A stretch of DNA of 33,312 bases, from contig JAEESS010000027.1 of the NCBI GenBank assembly GCA_016286445.1, positions 1 through 33,312 of the forward strand. The letters are read 5' to 3'. This DNA is from Bacillota bacterium. GTDB taxonomy: Bacteria > Bacillota > Clostridia > Christensenellales > CAG-138. The position numbers and the translations under genes are program-made. This document shows, in pieces, positions 1-7,208 of this stretch (position 1 is the stretch's first letter; every line of letters begins with the position of its first letter). A model generated the notes under the pieces. It was not told the DNA's origin, did no database searches, and worked only from the letters and a program-made list of their open reading frames with translations.

Positions 1-256
1 GCTTCAAGTCATCTATAACTTCTCGGCCTACGCGAAATACCCGCTTGCCATCTATCCGTGGCTCATCCGGACGCTTTTGATCTTCGTACTGCCGTTCGGG
101 CTGTTCATCTCGCTGCCGGTCGATACGCTGCTCTACGGCACGTACAATCCGTGGCTTCTCTGCCTTGCGATCATCGGCTGTTCCGCCGTCTTCTTCGCCG
201 TCGCCGCGTGGATCTGGACCCTCTGCGAGCGCCGCTACGAATCAACTGGGAGCTGA
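1..256 (+). CDS. ABC-2 family transporter permease, 3' end only
   Basis: This is the C-terminal 84 residues of a membrane protein, read in frame from base 2 to the TGA at 254-256; the rest lies outside the window. Two hydrophobic helices are visible (about residues 20-40 and 50-70 of the fragment). The phrase YPLAIYPWLIR before the first helix and the terminal RYESTGS are typical of the PF06182 (ABC2_membrane_6) permeases, which pair with an ATP-binding subunit as an exporter of unknown substrate. The family call is from remembered motifs. The gene converges on ytxC with only 5 bases between the stop codons, and its transcription terminator appears to lie inside the ytxC coding region. Confidence 0.72.
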   Translation, partial: LQVIYNFSAYAKYPLAIYPWLIRTLLIFVLPFGLFISLPVDTLLYGTYNPWLLCLAIIGCSAVFFAVAAWIWTLCERRYESTGS

Positions 257-261
257 AACGG

Positions 262-993
262 TTACCGGTACAGCTTCACCCGGCTGCCGAAGACCCGTAA
301 AATCGCCTCTGTAAGGCGGTTTTTTTCTTTGCCGGAAAGGTCGTAGACCGTGAGCTTGCCCGGCGCCATGTTGACAAGCAGGTTCAGTATCCCGTCCGGC
401 GCGCAGTCGACGTACTCGATGTGCACGTCATTGTCGTCGGAGAGCGTGATCGTGCCGTCCGCATGGATGCAGACGGACAGCGCGGCGACGCGGCTTACCC
501 GCCCGTCCACGAAGCGCCGGAGCGTTTCGATCAGCTCGCCGTACTCCTTGTTCATCAGCACCCTTGCGGCCGCCTGCTCGACCGCAAGCTCCCAGAGCAT
601 CAGAAATTCCTGCATGCGGAAGTGCAGAAAGCCCTCCAGGACGAGCGTGCGGTGCGCAGAAAGATAATCGACGATCTTCTCCCGGAGCACCGAAAGCTCC
701 TCACGGCGCGAAGCCGCTTCCAGGGCGTCGGTCAGGACCTTCTGCTTTTCGGCAAGCGTCAACGGCAGCGCGTCCGCAAACTCCGCAAGCGCAAAGAACC
801 GAAGATCCCGCCCGAGCACGACGAGCAGCGCCTCCGCCGCCGCGCGCTCCGGCGCGTCTCCGCGGATCTTCAGCACCACGCCGTCCGGGATCGCCTCAAG
901 CGCATACGCGCAGTCCAGCTCGCTCATGCGGCGATCCAAAAGCTTCAGCAGCGGAAGATCAAATTCATACGTCAGGATCTCAAAAACGACCAT
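262..993 (-). CDS. ytxC: YtxC-like sporulation protein
   Basis: The 243-residue protein matches the YtxC family (putative sporulation protein; the B. subtilis gene is thought to be sporulation-controlled, biochemical role unknown). The most telling part is the middle: LEGFLHFRMQEF near residue 120, followed by a helix with KEYGELIETLRRFV. This equals the family pattern of LEGFixFRLkeY followed by a KEY-efI-LkyFv segment. No signal peptide or transmembrane helix is visible, so it is probably cytoplasmic. The ATG at 991-993 is preceded by AAAAGGAG, a good ribosome binding site. It stands as a single gene behind the terminator of the lipoprotein gene, so it should have its own promoter; I could not identify one with confidence. 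Its presence suggests a spore-former. Confidence 0.8.
   Translation of the reverse strand: MVVFEILTYEFDLPLLKLLDRRMSELDCAYALEAIPDGVVLKIRGDAPERAAAEALLVVLGRDLRFFALAEFADALPLTLAEKQKVLTDALEAASRREELSVLREKIVDYLSAHRTLVLEGFLHFRMQEFLMLWELAVEQAAARVLMNKEYGELIETLRRFVDGRVSRVAALSVCIHADGTITLSDDNDVHIEYVDCAPDGILNLLVNMAPGKLTVYDLSGKEKNRLTEAILRVFGSRVKLYR
301..327 (+). terminator. Rho-independent terminator for the ABC-2 permease gene
   Basis: AATCGCCT (301-308) pairs with AGGCGGTT (314-321) through one T-G pair around loop CTGTA, and a T run extends to 327. It reads out in the + direction, 45 bases after the permease stop. It lies within the 3' coding part of the opposite-strand ytxC gene, so this stretch does double duty. 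Confidence 0.72.
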
Positions 994-1070
994 GCCTCGC
1001 TCCTTTTCTGTATCCTATGCCCGAATGGCGTTAGTTTGTGCCGCCGAACCAACAGAAAATACGCGCCGAC

Positions 1071-1097
1071 AAAAAAATCGCGCGGGAGCGCCGCGCG
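1071..1097 (-). terminator. Rho-independent terminator after the lipoprotein gene
   Basis: A 7-bp GC stem, CGCGCGG (1079-1085) with CCGCGCG (1091-1097), has a 5-nt loop and, reading leftward, is followed by ATTTTTTT (1071-1078). It lies 40 bases beyond the stop of the lipoprotein gene and separates it from ytxC. Confidence 0.85.
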
Positions 1098-1136
1098 AAA
1101 AAAGGGTTTATTATATAGATAGTACGAAAGGCCGAA

Positions 1137-2084
1137 TCAGTTTCCGAGCAAGCCCGCAAGGGACGACAGCGCGGTGGCGTAATCTTCGAGCACGACCTCC
1201 TCCGGGATCTCGAGCGGACCGACGGCGTTGAAATCGGACAGTGTTCCCTTGATCAGCAGCTTGTCGATGTGAAAATCGTTCTCGGGAAGGAGCCGTTCGA
1301 GCAGCTTGCTGAGGAACGCCGCGAAGTCGATCTCCTGATAGACCGGCCTGCCGTTTGCGTCGATTGCAACCCGGTGCCGGACGCCCGGAAGCTCGCTTAA
1401 AAGCTCGTCCGTGAACGTGATCAGCGGCTCGCCGTCGCCGACGGTGTACATCTCCACGAGCTTTCGCAGCGCTTCGCCCTCGAATACAGCCTCATAGACC
1501 GTCGCCGGTTCGCCGTTGACCGTGTCCTCTCCGACGAGCGTGAACTGCTCCGCCCAATCGCTGAGGAAGGTATGGTAATCCCCGAGGGTGTTTTGCAGCA
1601 GACCCAGTCCCGAGTTTTCAAATGTGCTGCCTATCCACTTGTCCATGTCACCATACCGGATCGCATAGCAGGTTTTCCCGTCCTGATTCCACACGCAGAA
1701 CGGAATCTCCGTCGGTCCCGATTCGTAACTCGCGTAAAGCGCATACGTCAGCGTCCCCTTCATGATATAAGGCGACGCGGTATAGTCCGTCTCGACCTGC
1801 ACCGCGGCTTTAACGTGCTGTTCCTCCGGCGATTCGTCACCGTTCAGGCGCACCGTCGCCTCGAATTCGATCTCCGTGCTCGCATGCTCGCTTTCAAGCG
1901 TCTGCAGCGCTTCCATCGACGCCCGAACCGCTTCCGCGGGCGCAGGCGTCGGCTCCGGAGTCGGGACAGGGGTCGGTGCGGCAGTCGTCTCCGCGGCGGT
2001 CTGCTCCGCTCCCTTCCTGTCGCGGCAGGCGCAAAGGGACAGCGCGAGCACAAGCACAAGGGTAAAGAGGATGACGCGTTTCAT
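1137..2084 (-). CDS. Putative lipoprotein with Pro/Thr linker (LppX/DUF6612-like fold possible)
   Basis: The 315-residue protein starts at the ATG at 2082-2084, preceded by GGGAGGT 8 bases upstream. The frame is open further upstream, but that extension runs through repeat DNA and is not credible. Residues 1-20 form a lipoprotein signal peptide: KR, a hydrophobic run, then LCAC with Cys20 as the likely lipidated residue. Residues 30-48 are a Pro/Thr/Glu-rich tether. The remaining 260 residues alternate short beta-like segments, with conserved-looking phrases such as GTLTYALYASYESG and DEVHRVAID-like strands. This resembles the LolA/LppX-like surface lipoproteins common in Clostridia, but I cannot name a family with certainty. 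It probably sits on the outer face of the membrane. It is monocistronic, with a strong terminator downstream. Confidence 0.7.
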   Translation of the reverse strand: MKRVILFTLVLVLALSLCACRDRKGAEQTAAETTAAPTPVPTPEPTPAPAEAVRASMEALQTLESEHASTEIEFEATVRLNGDESPEEQHVKAAVQVETDYTASPYIMKGTLTYALYASYESGPTEIPFCVWNQDGKTCYAIRYGDMDKWIGSTFENSGLGLLQNTLGDYHTFLSDWAEQFTLVGEDTVNGEPATVYEAVFEGEALRKLVEMYTVGDGEPLITFTDELLSELPGVRHRVAIDANGRPVYQEIDFAAFLSKLLERLLPENDFHIDKLLIKGTLSDFNAVGPLEIPEEVVLEDYATALSSLAGLLGN

Positions 2085-2121
2085 AAATACCTCCCGATAA
2101 ATGTTGAATATGGTTGATCCT

Positions 2122-2168
2122 GCGGACGCGCAATGCACGTCCCTATGGTTGGTTAAGCGTTTCGTCCG
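2122..2168. repeat. 47-bp direct repeat, copy 1 (palindromic core)
   Basis: This copy matches 2347-2393 at 44 of 47 positions. Its core, GGACGCGCAATGCACGTCC, is an almost perfect palindrome. The two copies flank a composite palindromic element (2190-2336). Confidence 0.85.
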
Positions 2169-2189
2169 TACCGTCCGTTGTTGACGGAT

Positions 2190-2336
2190 CCGCGAAAAGC
2201 TCTGCGCTTTTCTGCGTGTACTCCTCATCCGTCGCCTTCGGCGCCACCTTCCCCACATCAGAGGGAAGGCCTTTGGATGTGCGTATACCCTTGGCTCCCT
2301 TGTGTAAGGGGAGCTGTCACCGATAGGTGACTGAAG
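2190..2336. repeat. Composite palindromic element, copy A
   Basis: It contains the ordered modules also seen at 6716-6950 and 30876-31035. These are an AAAAGC/GCTTTT hairpin, a GTGTACTC-type link, CCTCATC plus a short hairpin plus CCACCTTCCCC, and a half with a GTCACC/GGTGAC stem near 2316-2332. The segment lies in the 436-bp gap between the lipoprotein gene and the putative anti-sigma gene; no gene is visible in that gap. Confidence 0.75.
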
Positions 2337-2346
2337 GGTTGTTGCC

Positions 2347-2393
2347 GCGGACGTGCAATGCACGTCCCTACGGTTGGTTAAGCGTTCCGTCCG
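2347..2393. repeat. 47-bp direct repeat, copy 2 (perfect 19-bp palindrome)
   Basis: This is the second copy of the 2122-2168 repeat. Bases 2349-2367 form a perfect inverted repeat (GGACGTGCA, one central base, TGCACGTCC). Confidence 0.85.
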
Positions 2394-2411
2394 CTGCACC
2401 GCGTTTCCCGG

Positions 2412-2474
2412 AATGTCATTCTGAGGAGCCATGGCAACGCGCGATCCTCACGCGTACCATGCTCGGGATGACAC
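2412..2474. repeat. Dispersed GTCATTCTGAG-type inverted repeat
   Basis: The ends AATGTCATTCTGAGGAG (from 2413) and CTCGGGATGACAC (ending near 2474) are complementary arms. The arrangement, with GATCCTCACGCG between the arms, matches the GTCATTCTGAGCGAAGC-type repeats I recall from many bacterial genomes. It has no coding content. Confidence 0.55.
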
Positions 2475-2520
2475 ACGTCAGGCAAGCAACGATACGGTGC
2501 AGCAAGGGCCGCGCATGCCC

Positions 2521-5436
2521 CTATCCCTGCCGCGCGTTGTCGAAATAATCCGCAAGCGGAACGCCATCGATCGTGGAGGCGGGACCGCCGTCAAGCCGCA
2601 CGAGGATCGTCTTGCTGCCGTCCTCAGTCACGAATTCGATACGATCGAACGATTCATGACAGCGCGTAAGATACAGATAGGTATCCGGCTCAAGCGTGGC
2701 GGGCTTGCCGTCGATCTCGCATGGGAGCGCGCGGATGAGATGCTGCAGCTCTCCGTGCTGCACAAGCCAATCGCGATCTTTCTCGCTCGAATAGACGTAC
2801 CTCGGTACGATCCACCAGTCCGATTCCGGCTGCAGCGCTTCCCCGGAAACTACGCGCTGTGCGTCAATACTGCCGAGCGGCGCGGGTTTGCACAGATAGA
2901 GCAGCTTTTCCATATCCGTTCCATACTCGATCGTACACCGCCCCTCGGCCGTATGTCCGCAGACGAGCGTAAAGCTATCGCGCCGATCCCCAAAGGCCTC
3001 CGCGTTCTTCTCCAAATGCAACTCATAGGTCCTTTCCGTTCCGTCCGCGCGCGTGGTCGACAGCAGCAGGTTGCCGTGTCCGTCGTTCGGATCGAGATCG
3101 ATATAGATGCCGCTGTCCATGACAAGCTTTTCATTTATCTTCCATTCGCAGGCGCCGATCTGTACGGTCAACTCGGATTCGCCTTCTTCCCCGGTAACAA
3201 CGTTGACGGGCGTGTATCCGTAGACCGATACGCGTACCGGTTCTCCGTCGCCGTTCAGATCGACAAGGTCCAGATAATGCACCCTGCCTTCGCCGGCGAA
3301 GATGTATTTGTCCTGTTTCATCGGCAGTTCCTCTGCCGTGATCGGAGTAAGCTTCAGAAATGTGTCGAATGTATGCTGTTCGGAATCATCCTTCCAAGGC
3401 GTCCTGTCCTCGTCTATTTCATCTTCGTTATGATCCCTGATGTATAGGATCAATTTGCGTTCGTGACCGTTTTCATTGGCAAAGGTAAACAGATACGATA
3501 TGCTGCAATCCTGTCTGTCAGATTCCTGTTCTTCCAACGTATAGGTATATCCATCGTACAGGATTCCGCTCTCATAGAAAGAAGCGCACCGGACGCCGCG
3601 TTTTTCGTCCTGATAAAACCTGATTTCCAGAAGCCCGTCCTGTCCTTCCTCCGTACGCATTGCGCACCAAAGCCCTTCAAGCCTCTCCTCCGGCGTCTTT
3701 ACGACCGCCATGTTCCAATGCGGATCGGCAAGCCCCCAGTATTCCATGGTTTCTCCCGTTTCCCTGTCGGTCAGCACGATCGCGCCGTTTTCTATCGTGA
3801 CGGCGTAAGCCGCAGTACTCCTCCCTGTGGTTTTGATACTGTCCGCATCATAGTAATACAGATTTAATCCGTCCGTCATGCGTTGGAAGCGAAAATACCC
3901 GTATGCCGTTTGGAACGTGTTGCGATAGACCGCCGTGCCGTTGCGGTAGACGGACAGCGTGAACGTAAAGAGCCCCGAAGTCGGTCCGTATGTCAACATG
4001 CAGGTCTCAAGCCGTCCGTCACCGTCGACGTCGCAGACCGTGCTGACTTCCAGATTGAGAATGCCGCCGATATCAACCTTGCTGTCGAGCGGCGCCGAAT
4101 ACAGCGGATCGTCGCATTCGAACGGGATTCCCGTGAGCAGCCACCGCACGCGTCCCGTATATGCTTCGTCGATCTCATACCAATAGCTTGAGATCGGGTT
4201 ATGGAACGGAACAACCTCGACCTGCTCCGGCTCGATATTGCAGTCCCGCGCTTCATAGTAGGTCGAAAGGATCAGGCGCATCTCTTCGATCGTTACGCCC
4301 TTCATCATGCCGATCTCGATTTCCGAGCGCTCGTCGGTTCCCGAAATCAGCGCGCAGGAATAGGACGCCGGGTTTATTTGCCAGACGTAGACCTTCAATA
4401 AGTTCTTCTGAAATGTGTCGATGCCGAAGTATTCCGGGTATTGCTTCCGCAGCTCGGAAAGCTTCTGCCGGTACGGATCGACGATCTCCGTTTCCGAAGC
4501 ACGCTCATAAATCTCCCTGCGTTGCGACGGAAATATCCAGCAGATCGTATCCGTTTCAGCGTCGTAACGAAGCACAAATCCGGACCACGTCAAGGTGTTC
4601 CCCGAAATTGTATAGGTGCTGCTTTGATTCCCCTGGACACCGCCGTCGGGCGCATATAAGAAATAATACATGCGGCCGTCTGCCGTAAACTCCAGATACC
4701 ACGGCTGCGGCTTGGCATCTTCTTCCCACGTTTGCTCCTTTTCCCACTTTAGATAATCGTAATCGAAACCGTCTAACGGAGAAGGATCGACGGCATGCTC
4801 TCTCCGCGTTTGTTTCCAAATGCCGGTCAGCGTCTGTTTGTTCAACACGCGCGAGAAAATCACCGCGCCGTCGCCGTCTTCGTTTGCAAAGCGCAGCGTG
4901 TTCATTTCCGGGTCATATACGCCGCTTGCGGGCAGCACCGGGATTTCTCCGCTCTCCGCCGTGAGTTCGACCGCGTTGTCGGCAAAGGCGTACCGATAGA
5001 CATACTGTCCCTCCGCACTGCCCGTCTGCGTCGAGACCGTGACGCTTTCGTCGGAAAATTGAAGCTGCATCTGAAGCCCGATCGTTTCGGGATCGACCGT
5101 TTCGCCGTTTTGCTCCACTTCCGTGAGTGTCCATCTTCCGCGCAGGGGATTGTATGCGACGGGATCGACCGCGCCGTGTTTGTTTCGTCCGATGCCCGGA
5201 GCGAACACCGCAATCACGATGCTTGCGGCAGCCAGGACCGCCGCGGCGGCGCCCGCAAGGATCTTTCCGACGGGGAACCGGTGCGCGGACCTCTGCGGTT
5301 CCTGCGCATCCGTTTCCGGCTGTACGGGCTGCGCGCCCGCCGTCTTTTGCGCGGCAAGCGTCAGTTTATCCGTGAACGACTGCGGCGTCTTCGGAAAGAG
5401 ACCTTTGCGCAGTCTGGTATCAAAATTCTGTTTCAT
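2521..5436 (-). CDS. Large membrane-anchored protein, putative anti-sigma factor partner
   Basis: The 971-residue protein has a short cytoplasmic N-terminus (1-54), one transmembrane helix (about 55-80, Ala/Val-rich) and about 890 residues outside the cell. The outer part has three segments starting with a G-x-W pattern typical of lipocalin-like beta modules (LRGRW at 98, LTGIW at 203, LEGLW at 586). It also has two calcium-loop-like segments, DVDGDG near 469 and DLNGDGEP further on, as in VCBS or dockerin-like folds. The start codon overlaps the stop of the ECF sigma gene (ATGA, 5433-5436), so the two are translationally coupled, the usual order for sigma and anti-sigma. No HxxxCxxC zinc anti-sigma motif is present. 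The anti-sigma role is therefore inferred from context and topology only; it could instead be an output or sensor protein. Confidence 0.62.
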   Translation of the reverse strand: MKQNFDTRLRKGLFPKTPQSFTDKLTLAAQKTAGAQPVQPETDAQEPQRSAHRFPVGKILAGAAAAVLAAASIVIAVFAPGIGRNKHGAVDPVAYNPLRGRWTLTEVEQNGETVDPETIGLQMQLQFSDESVTVSTQTGSAEGQYVYRYAFADNAVELTAESGEIPVLPASGVYDPEMNTLRFANEDGDGAVIFSRVLNKQTLTGIWKQTRREHAVDPSPLDGFDYDYLKWEKEQTWEEDAKPQPWYLEFTADGRMYYFLYAPDGGVQGNQSSTYTISGNTLTWSGFVLRYDAETDTICWIFPSQRREIYERASETEIVDPYRQKLSELRKQYPEYFGIDTFQKNLLKVYVWQINPASYSCALISGTDERSEIEIGMMKGVTIEEMRLILSTYYEARDCNIEPEQVEVVPFHNPISSYWYEIDEAYTGRVRWLLTGIPFECDDPLYSAPLDSKVDIGGILNLEVSTVCDVDGDGRLETCMLTYGPTSGLFTFTLSVYRNGTAVYRNTFQTAYGYFRFQRMTDGLNLYYYDADSIKTTGRSTAAYAVTIENGAIVLTDRETGETMEYWGLADPHWNMAVVKTPEERLEGLWCAMRTEEGQDGLLEIRFYQDEKRGVRCASFYESGILYDGYTYTLEEQESDRQDCSISYLFTFANENGHERKLILYIRDHNEDEIDEDRTPWKDDSEQHTFDTFLKLTPITAEELPMKQDKYIFAGEGRVHYLDLVDLNGDGEPVRVSVYGYTPVNVVTGEEGESELTVQIGACEWKINEKLVMDSGIYIDLDPNDGHGNLLLSTTRADGTERTYELHLEKNAEAFGDRRDSFTLVCGHTAEGRCTIEYGTDMEKLLYLCKPAPLGSIDAQRVVSGEALQPESDWWIVPRYVYSSEKDRDWLVQHGELQHLIRALPCEIDGKPATLEPDTYLYLTRCHESFDRIEFVTEDGSKTILVRLDGGPASTIDGVPLADYFDNARQG

Positions 5437-5921
5437 TGCAATGCCTCCTGTTCCGAAAGCTTCTGCCGGAGCGTTTCCCTCGCGCGGGAAAGCCGGGACC
5501 GGATCGCGCCGTCCGTCGTTTCGCAGAGCTTCGCGATCTCGCGGGTCGAATACCCCTCATAATAAAACAGCGTGACCGCAAGCCGCTCGTCCTCCGTCAG
5601 CGCGTCGAACGCGCGGTTCAGGTCGAGGTCCGGGACCTCCATGTCATATCCGACCGATTCACAGGCGTCGAGGCTTGCCGCGGGGCGATTCGACCGCGCA
5701 TAGTTCATGCATTCGTTTTTCAGGATGCGGATCATCCATGTCCTGAAATACCGACGTTCCTTCAGTGTGTCCAAACGGGTGTACGCCTTCAAAACCGCGT
5801 TCTGCGCGGCGTCCTCGCAGTCGGCGCGGTTCCGGAGGATCGCAAACGCGACGCGGAACATCGTCGGCGCCATCGCCTCGATCTCACGTGAAAACCATGC
5901 GTCCTCGCCTCTGCTTCTCAA
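5433..5921 (-). CDS. ECF-type RNA polymerase sigma factor
   Basis: The 162-residue protein is of normal ECF sigma-70 length. Region 2 covers about residues 10-80, with the helix ADCEDAAQNAVLKAYTRLDTL (DxxQ-type core binding) and RTWMIRILKNECMNYAR. Region 4 covers about 105-155, with LTEDERLAVTLFYYEGYSTREIA and the recognition helix TDGAIRSRLSRARETL. The start is TTG at 5919-5921: GGGAGG stands 8 bases upstream and no ATG fits. It redirects RNA polymerase to a small regulon, normally held inactive by the membrane protein encoded next. The -35/-10 pair just upstream has ECF character, suggesting autoregulation. The triggering signal is unknown. Confidence 0.93.
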   Translation of the reverse strand: MRSRGEDAWFSREIEAMAPTMFRVAFAILRNRADCEDAAQNAVLKAYTRLDTLKERRYFRTWMIRILKNECMNYARSNRPAASLDACESVGYDMEVPDLDLNRAFDALTEDERLAVTLFYYEGYSTREIAKLCETTDGAIRSRLSRARETLRQKLSEQEALQ

Positions 5922-5960
5922 AGCGCTTTCCTCCCTTCCGTTGCATGCTTTTATCTATTA

Positions 5961-5986
5961 GACACGCCGAAGCGTCGAAATGTTAC
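5961..5986 (-). promoter_or_regulatory. Putative autoregulated ECF promoter
   Basis: Reading leftward, GTAACA (5981-5986) and CGTGTC followed by TAA (-10 side, 5961-5966) are separated by 14 bases. The AAC and CGT cores are typical of ECF-dependent promoters, and the site is about 40 bases before the sigma gene. It is inferred from motif shape only. Confidence 0.45.
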
Positions 5987-6006
5987 GGGAAATTTCAGTA
6001 ATAATG

Positions 6007-6027
6007 AAAAAGAGCGGCGTTCCGCTC
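6007..6027 (-). terminator. Rho-independent terminator after the Ig-like protein gene
   Basis: The stem GAGCGG (6012-6017) with CCGCTC (6022-6027) has a 4-nt loop and is followed leftward by a CTTTTT run (6007-6012). It lies 12 bases beyond the stop at 6039 and isolates that gene from the sigma operon. Confidence 0.8.
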
Positions 6028-6038
6028 CGAAGATCCGG

Positions 6039-6656
6039 TTATCTGCGCGCAAGCGCCGTAACTATGCCGTCCGCGTCGAGACGCAGGGCGTCGTTGAGCC
6101 GGTCATAGTACAGGACGAGCCGCGCGCCGTCAACCGTCGCCGTAAGCTTTGTATAACGGTAAGTGTTTTTGATCTCGCCGTTGGTGAACGCGTCGCGCGT
6201 CCATTGGACCGGCTCGCTGCCCGCAGCGGTAATGAGCGTACCGGAAAGGTCGTTTCCGATCGAAAGCGCCGTACCGTCCGCCGCGAGCCATTCGCCCGCG
6301 ATCGCAGTGTTCTCTGTCACGGTCACGTCGATGACCGCTTCGAGCCCATCGAGCGTCGCCTTGACCTGACAAGCCCCCGGCGCGAGCGCAACGATCATTT
6401 CGTTCTGTTCGTCGACCCATGCGACGATGCCGCCCGGCGCGGTGACCTTGTATTTCACGAGCCGCTCCGCCGCGCGCGCGGGCTCGACCGTGTGCGTGAT
6501 GCAAAAGCCCTCGTCAAGCTTCAGCATCAGCGACGTTTCGGAAAGCGTCAGCTTTTGCGCCGGTACGGTGCGCACCAAAAGGAACAGCGTACCGGTCTGC
6601 GCCGCCGCAAACACGCAGAGCGCAAGGATGATGAGGATCTTTTTCGACCGTTTCAT
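6039..6656 (-). CDS. Membrane-anchored protein with a bacterial Ig-like (Big2-type) domain
   Basis: The 205-residue protein has a basic N-terminus (MKRSKK) and a single hydrophobic helix at 7-30, probably an uncleaved anchor. Residues 35-118 look like a Big2-type immunoglobulin-like module: LTLSETSLMLKLDEG, then a V-A-P-G-I-V-A-W-V segment and an ending ALAPGACQVKATLDG...VDVTV. From about 122 a small beta module starts GEWLAADGTALSI and resembles the G-x-W lipocalin-like pieces of the 971-residue protein nearby. The start is the ATG at 6654-6656 with AAGGAG upstream; the longer open frame crosses the promoter and is rejected. It has its own strong promoter and terminator, so it is monocistronic. 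Its role is unknown and its location is the outer membrane face. Confidence 0.75.
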   Translation of the reverse strand: MKRSKKILIILALCVFAAAQTGTLFLLVRTVPAQKLTLSETSLMLKLDEGFCITHTVEPARAAERLVKYKVTAPGGIVAWVDEQNEMIVALAPGACQVKATLDGLEAVIDVTVTENTAIAGEWLAADGTALSIGNDLSGTLITAAGSEPVQWTRDAFTNGEIKNTYRYTKLTATVDGARLVLYYDRLNDALRLDADGIVTALARR

Positions 6657-6684
6657 ATGCCGCTCCTTTCTTTCGGATGGTTTC

Positions 6685-6713
6685 ATTGTAGCCGTTCCGG
6701 CGGCGGATGTCAA
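6685..6713 (-). promoter_or_regulatory. Sigma-A type promoter for the Ig-like protein gene
   Basis: A perfect TTGACA (-35, 6708-6713), a 17-base spacer and TACAAT (-10, 6685-6690), reading leftward, stand about 30 bases before the start codon. This is one of the best housekeeping promoters in the window. Confidence 0.85.
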
Positions 6714-6715
6714 AT

Positions 6716-6950
6716 CACCCCTCATCAGTCACCTTCGGTGACAGCATCCTGAAAAGGGGGGCTCAGTTTGCGCACCCAAAAGCCTTCCCCCTGATGTGGG
6801 GAAGGTGGTCCCGCAGGGACCGGATGAGGAGTACACACAGAAAAGCGGTACGCTTTTCGCGGATGATCGGACGAACGTAGAGCGTTCGTTGCCCTGAACA
6901 CCTCATCAGTCACCTATCGGTGACAGCTTCTCCTCAAAGGAGAAACCTCA
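6716..6950. repeat. Composite palindromic element, copy B
   Basis: Modules in order are: CCTCATCAGTCACC plus TTC plus GGTGAC; an AAAAGCCTTCCCC...GGGGAAGG stem; GGTCCC/GGGACC; GGATGAGG; the 7-bp hairpin AAAAGCG/CGCTTTT (6841-6857); ACGAACG/CGTTCGT (6873-6891); and a second CCTCATCAGTCACC half (6901-6923). No credible gene is present in 6714-7600. Confidence 0.8.
6770..6863. repeat. Direct repeat, copy 1 of about 94 bp
   Basis: Nearly identical to 6956-7050: I count one single-base length difference and two substitutions. It spans the GGGGAAGG stem, GGATGAGG and the AAAAGCG/CGCTTTT hairpin, and points to a recent local duplication. Confidence 0.88.
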
Positions 6951-6955
6951 AAAAC

Positions 6956-7050
6956 GCGCACCCCAAAAGCCTTCCCCCTGATGTGGGGAAGGTGGTCCCG
7001 CAGGAACCGGATGAGGAGTACACGCAGAAAAGCGGTACGCTTTTCGCGGA
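6956..7050. repeat. Direct repeat, copy 2 of about 94 bp
   Basis: Second copy of 6770-6863, offset by 186-187 bases, with the same module order. Confidence 0.88.
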
Positions 7051-7053
7051 CAG

Positions 7054-7078
7054 ATGAATTATCCTGCGGATGTGAATT
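7054..7078. repeat. Single hairpin unit of the AATTCAY-spaced family
   Basis: ATGAATT (7054-7060), hairpin ATCC-TGC-GGAT (7061-7071) and GTGAATT (7072-7078) are the reverse-strand form of the units in the arrays at 11911-11999 and 12162-12251. The next unit to the right looks decayed. Confidence 0.7.
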
Positions 7079-7108
7079 GCACTCCGCGCATACGGGACGA
7101 TGATCTCA

Positions 7109-7208
7109 ACCTCCCTCTGATGAGGGCGGTGTCACCGTAAGGTGACAGAGGGAGAGACGACTACCCCTCAGTCGGCTTCGCCGCCAGCTCCCCTGACAAG
7201 GGGAGCTT
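7109..7208. repeat. Palindromic element, shorter relatives of the composite family
   Basis: GTGTCACC/GGTGACA with loop GTAA sits inside CTCCCTCT/AGAGGGAG arms (7111-7153). It is followed by CCCCTCAGTCGGCTTCGCCG and AGCTCCCC/GGGGAGCT (7187-7206). Confidence 0.7.

Noticed and set aside
1110-1115. TATAAT on the - strand upstream of the 1071-1097 terminator
   Set aside because: It matches a -10 box but has no -35, and it would place the terminator directly after the start of transcription; judged a chance match in an AT-rich spot.
2085-2432. 116-residue N-terminal extension of the lipoprotein
   Set aside because: It is translated from repeat DNA and would bury the clear signal peptide and lipobox; the ATG at 2084 has an ideal ribosome binding site.
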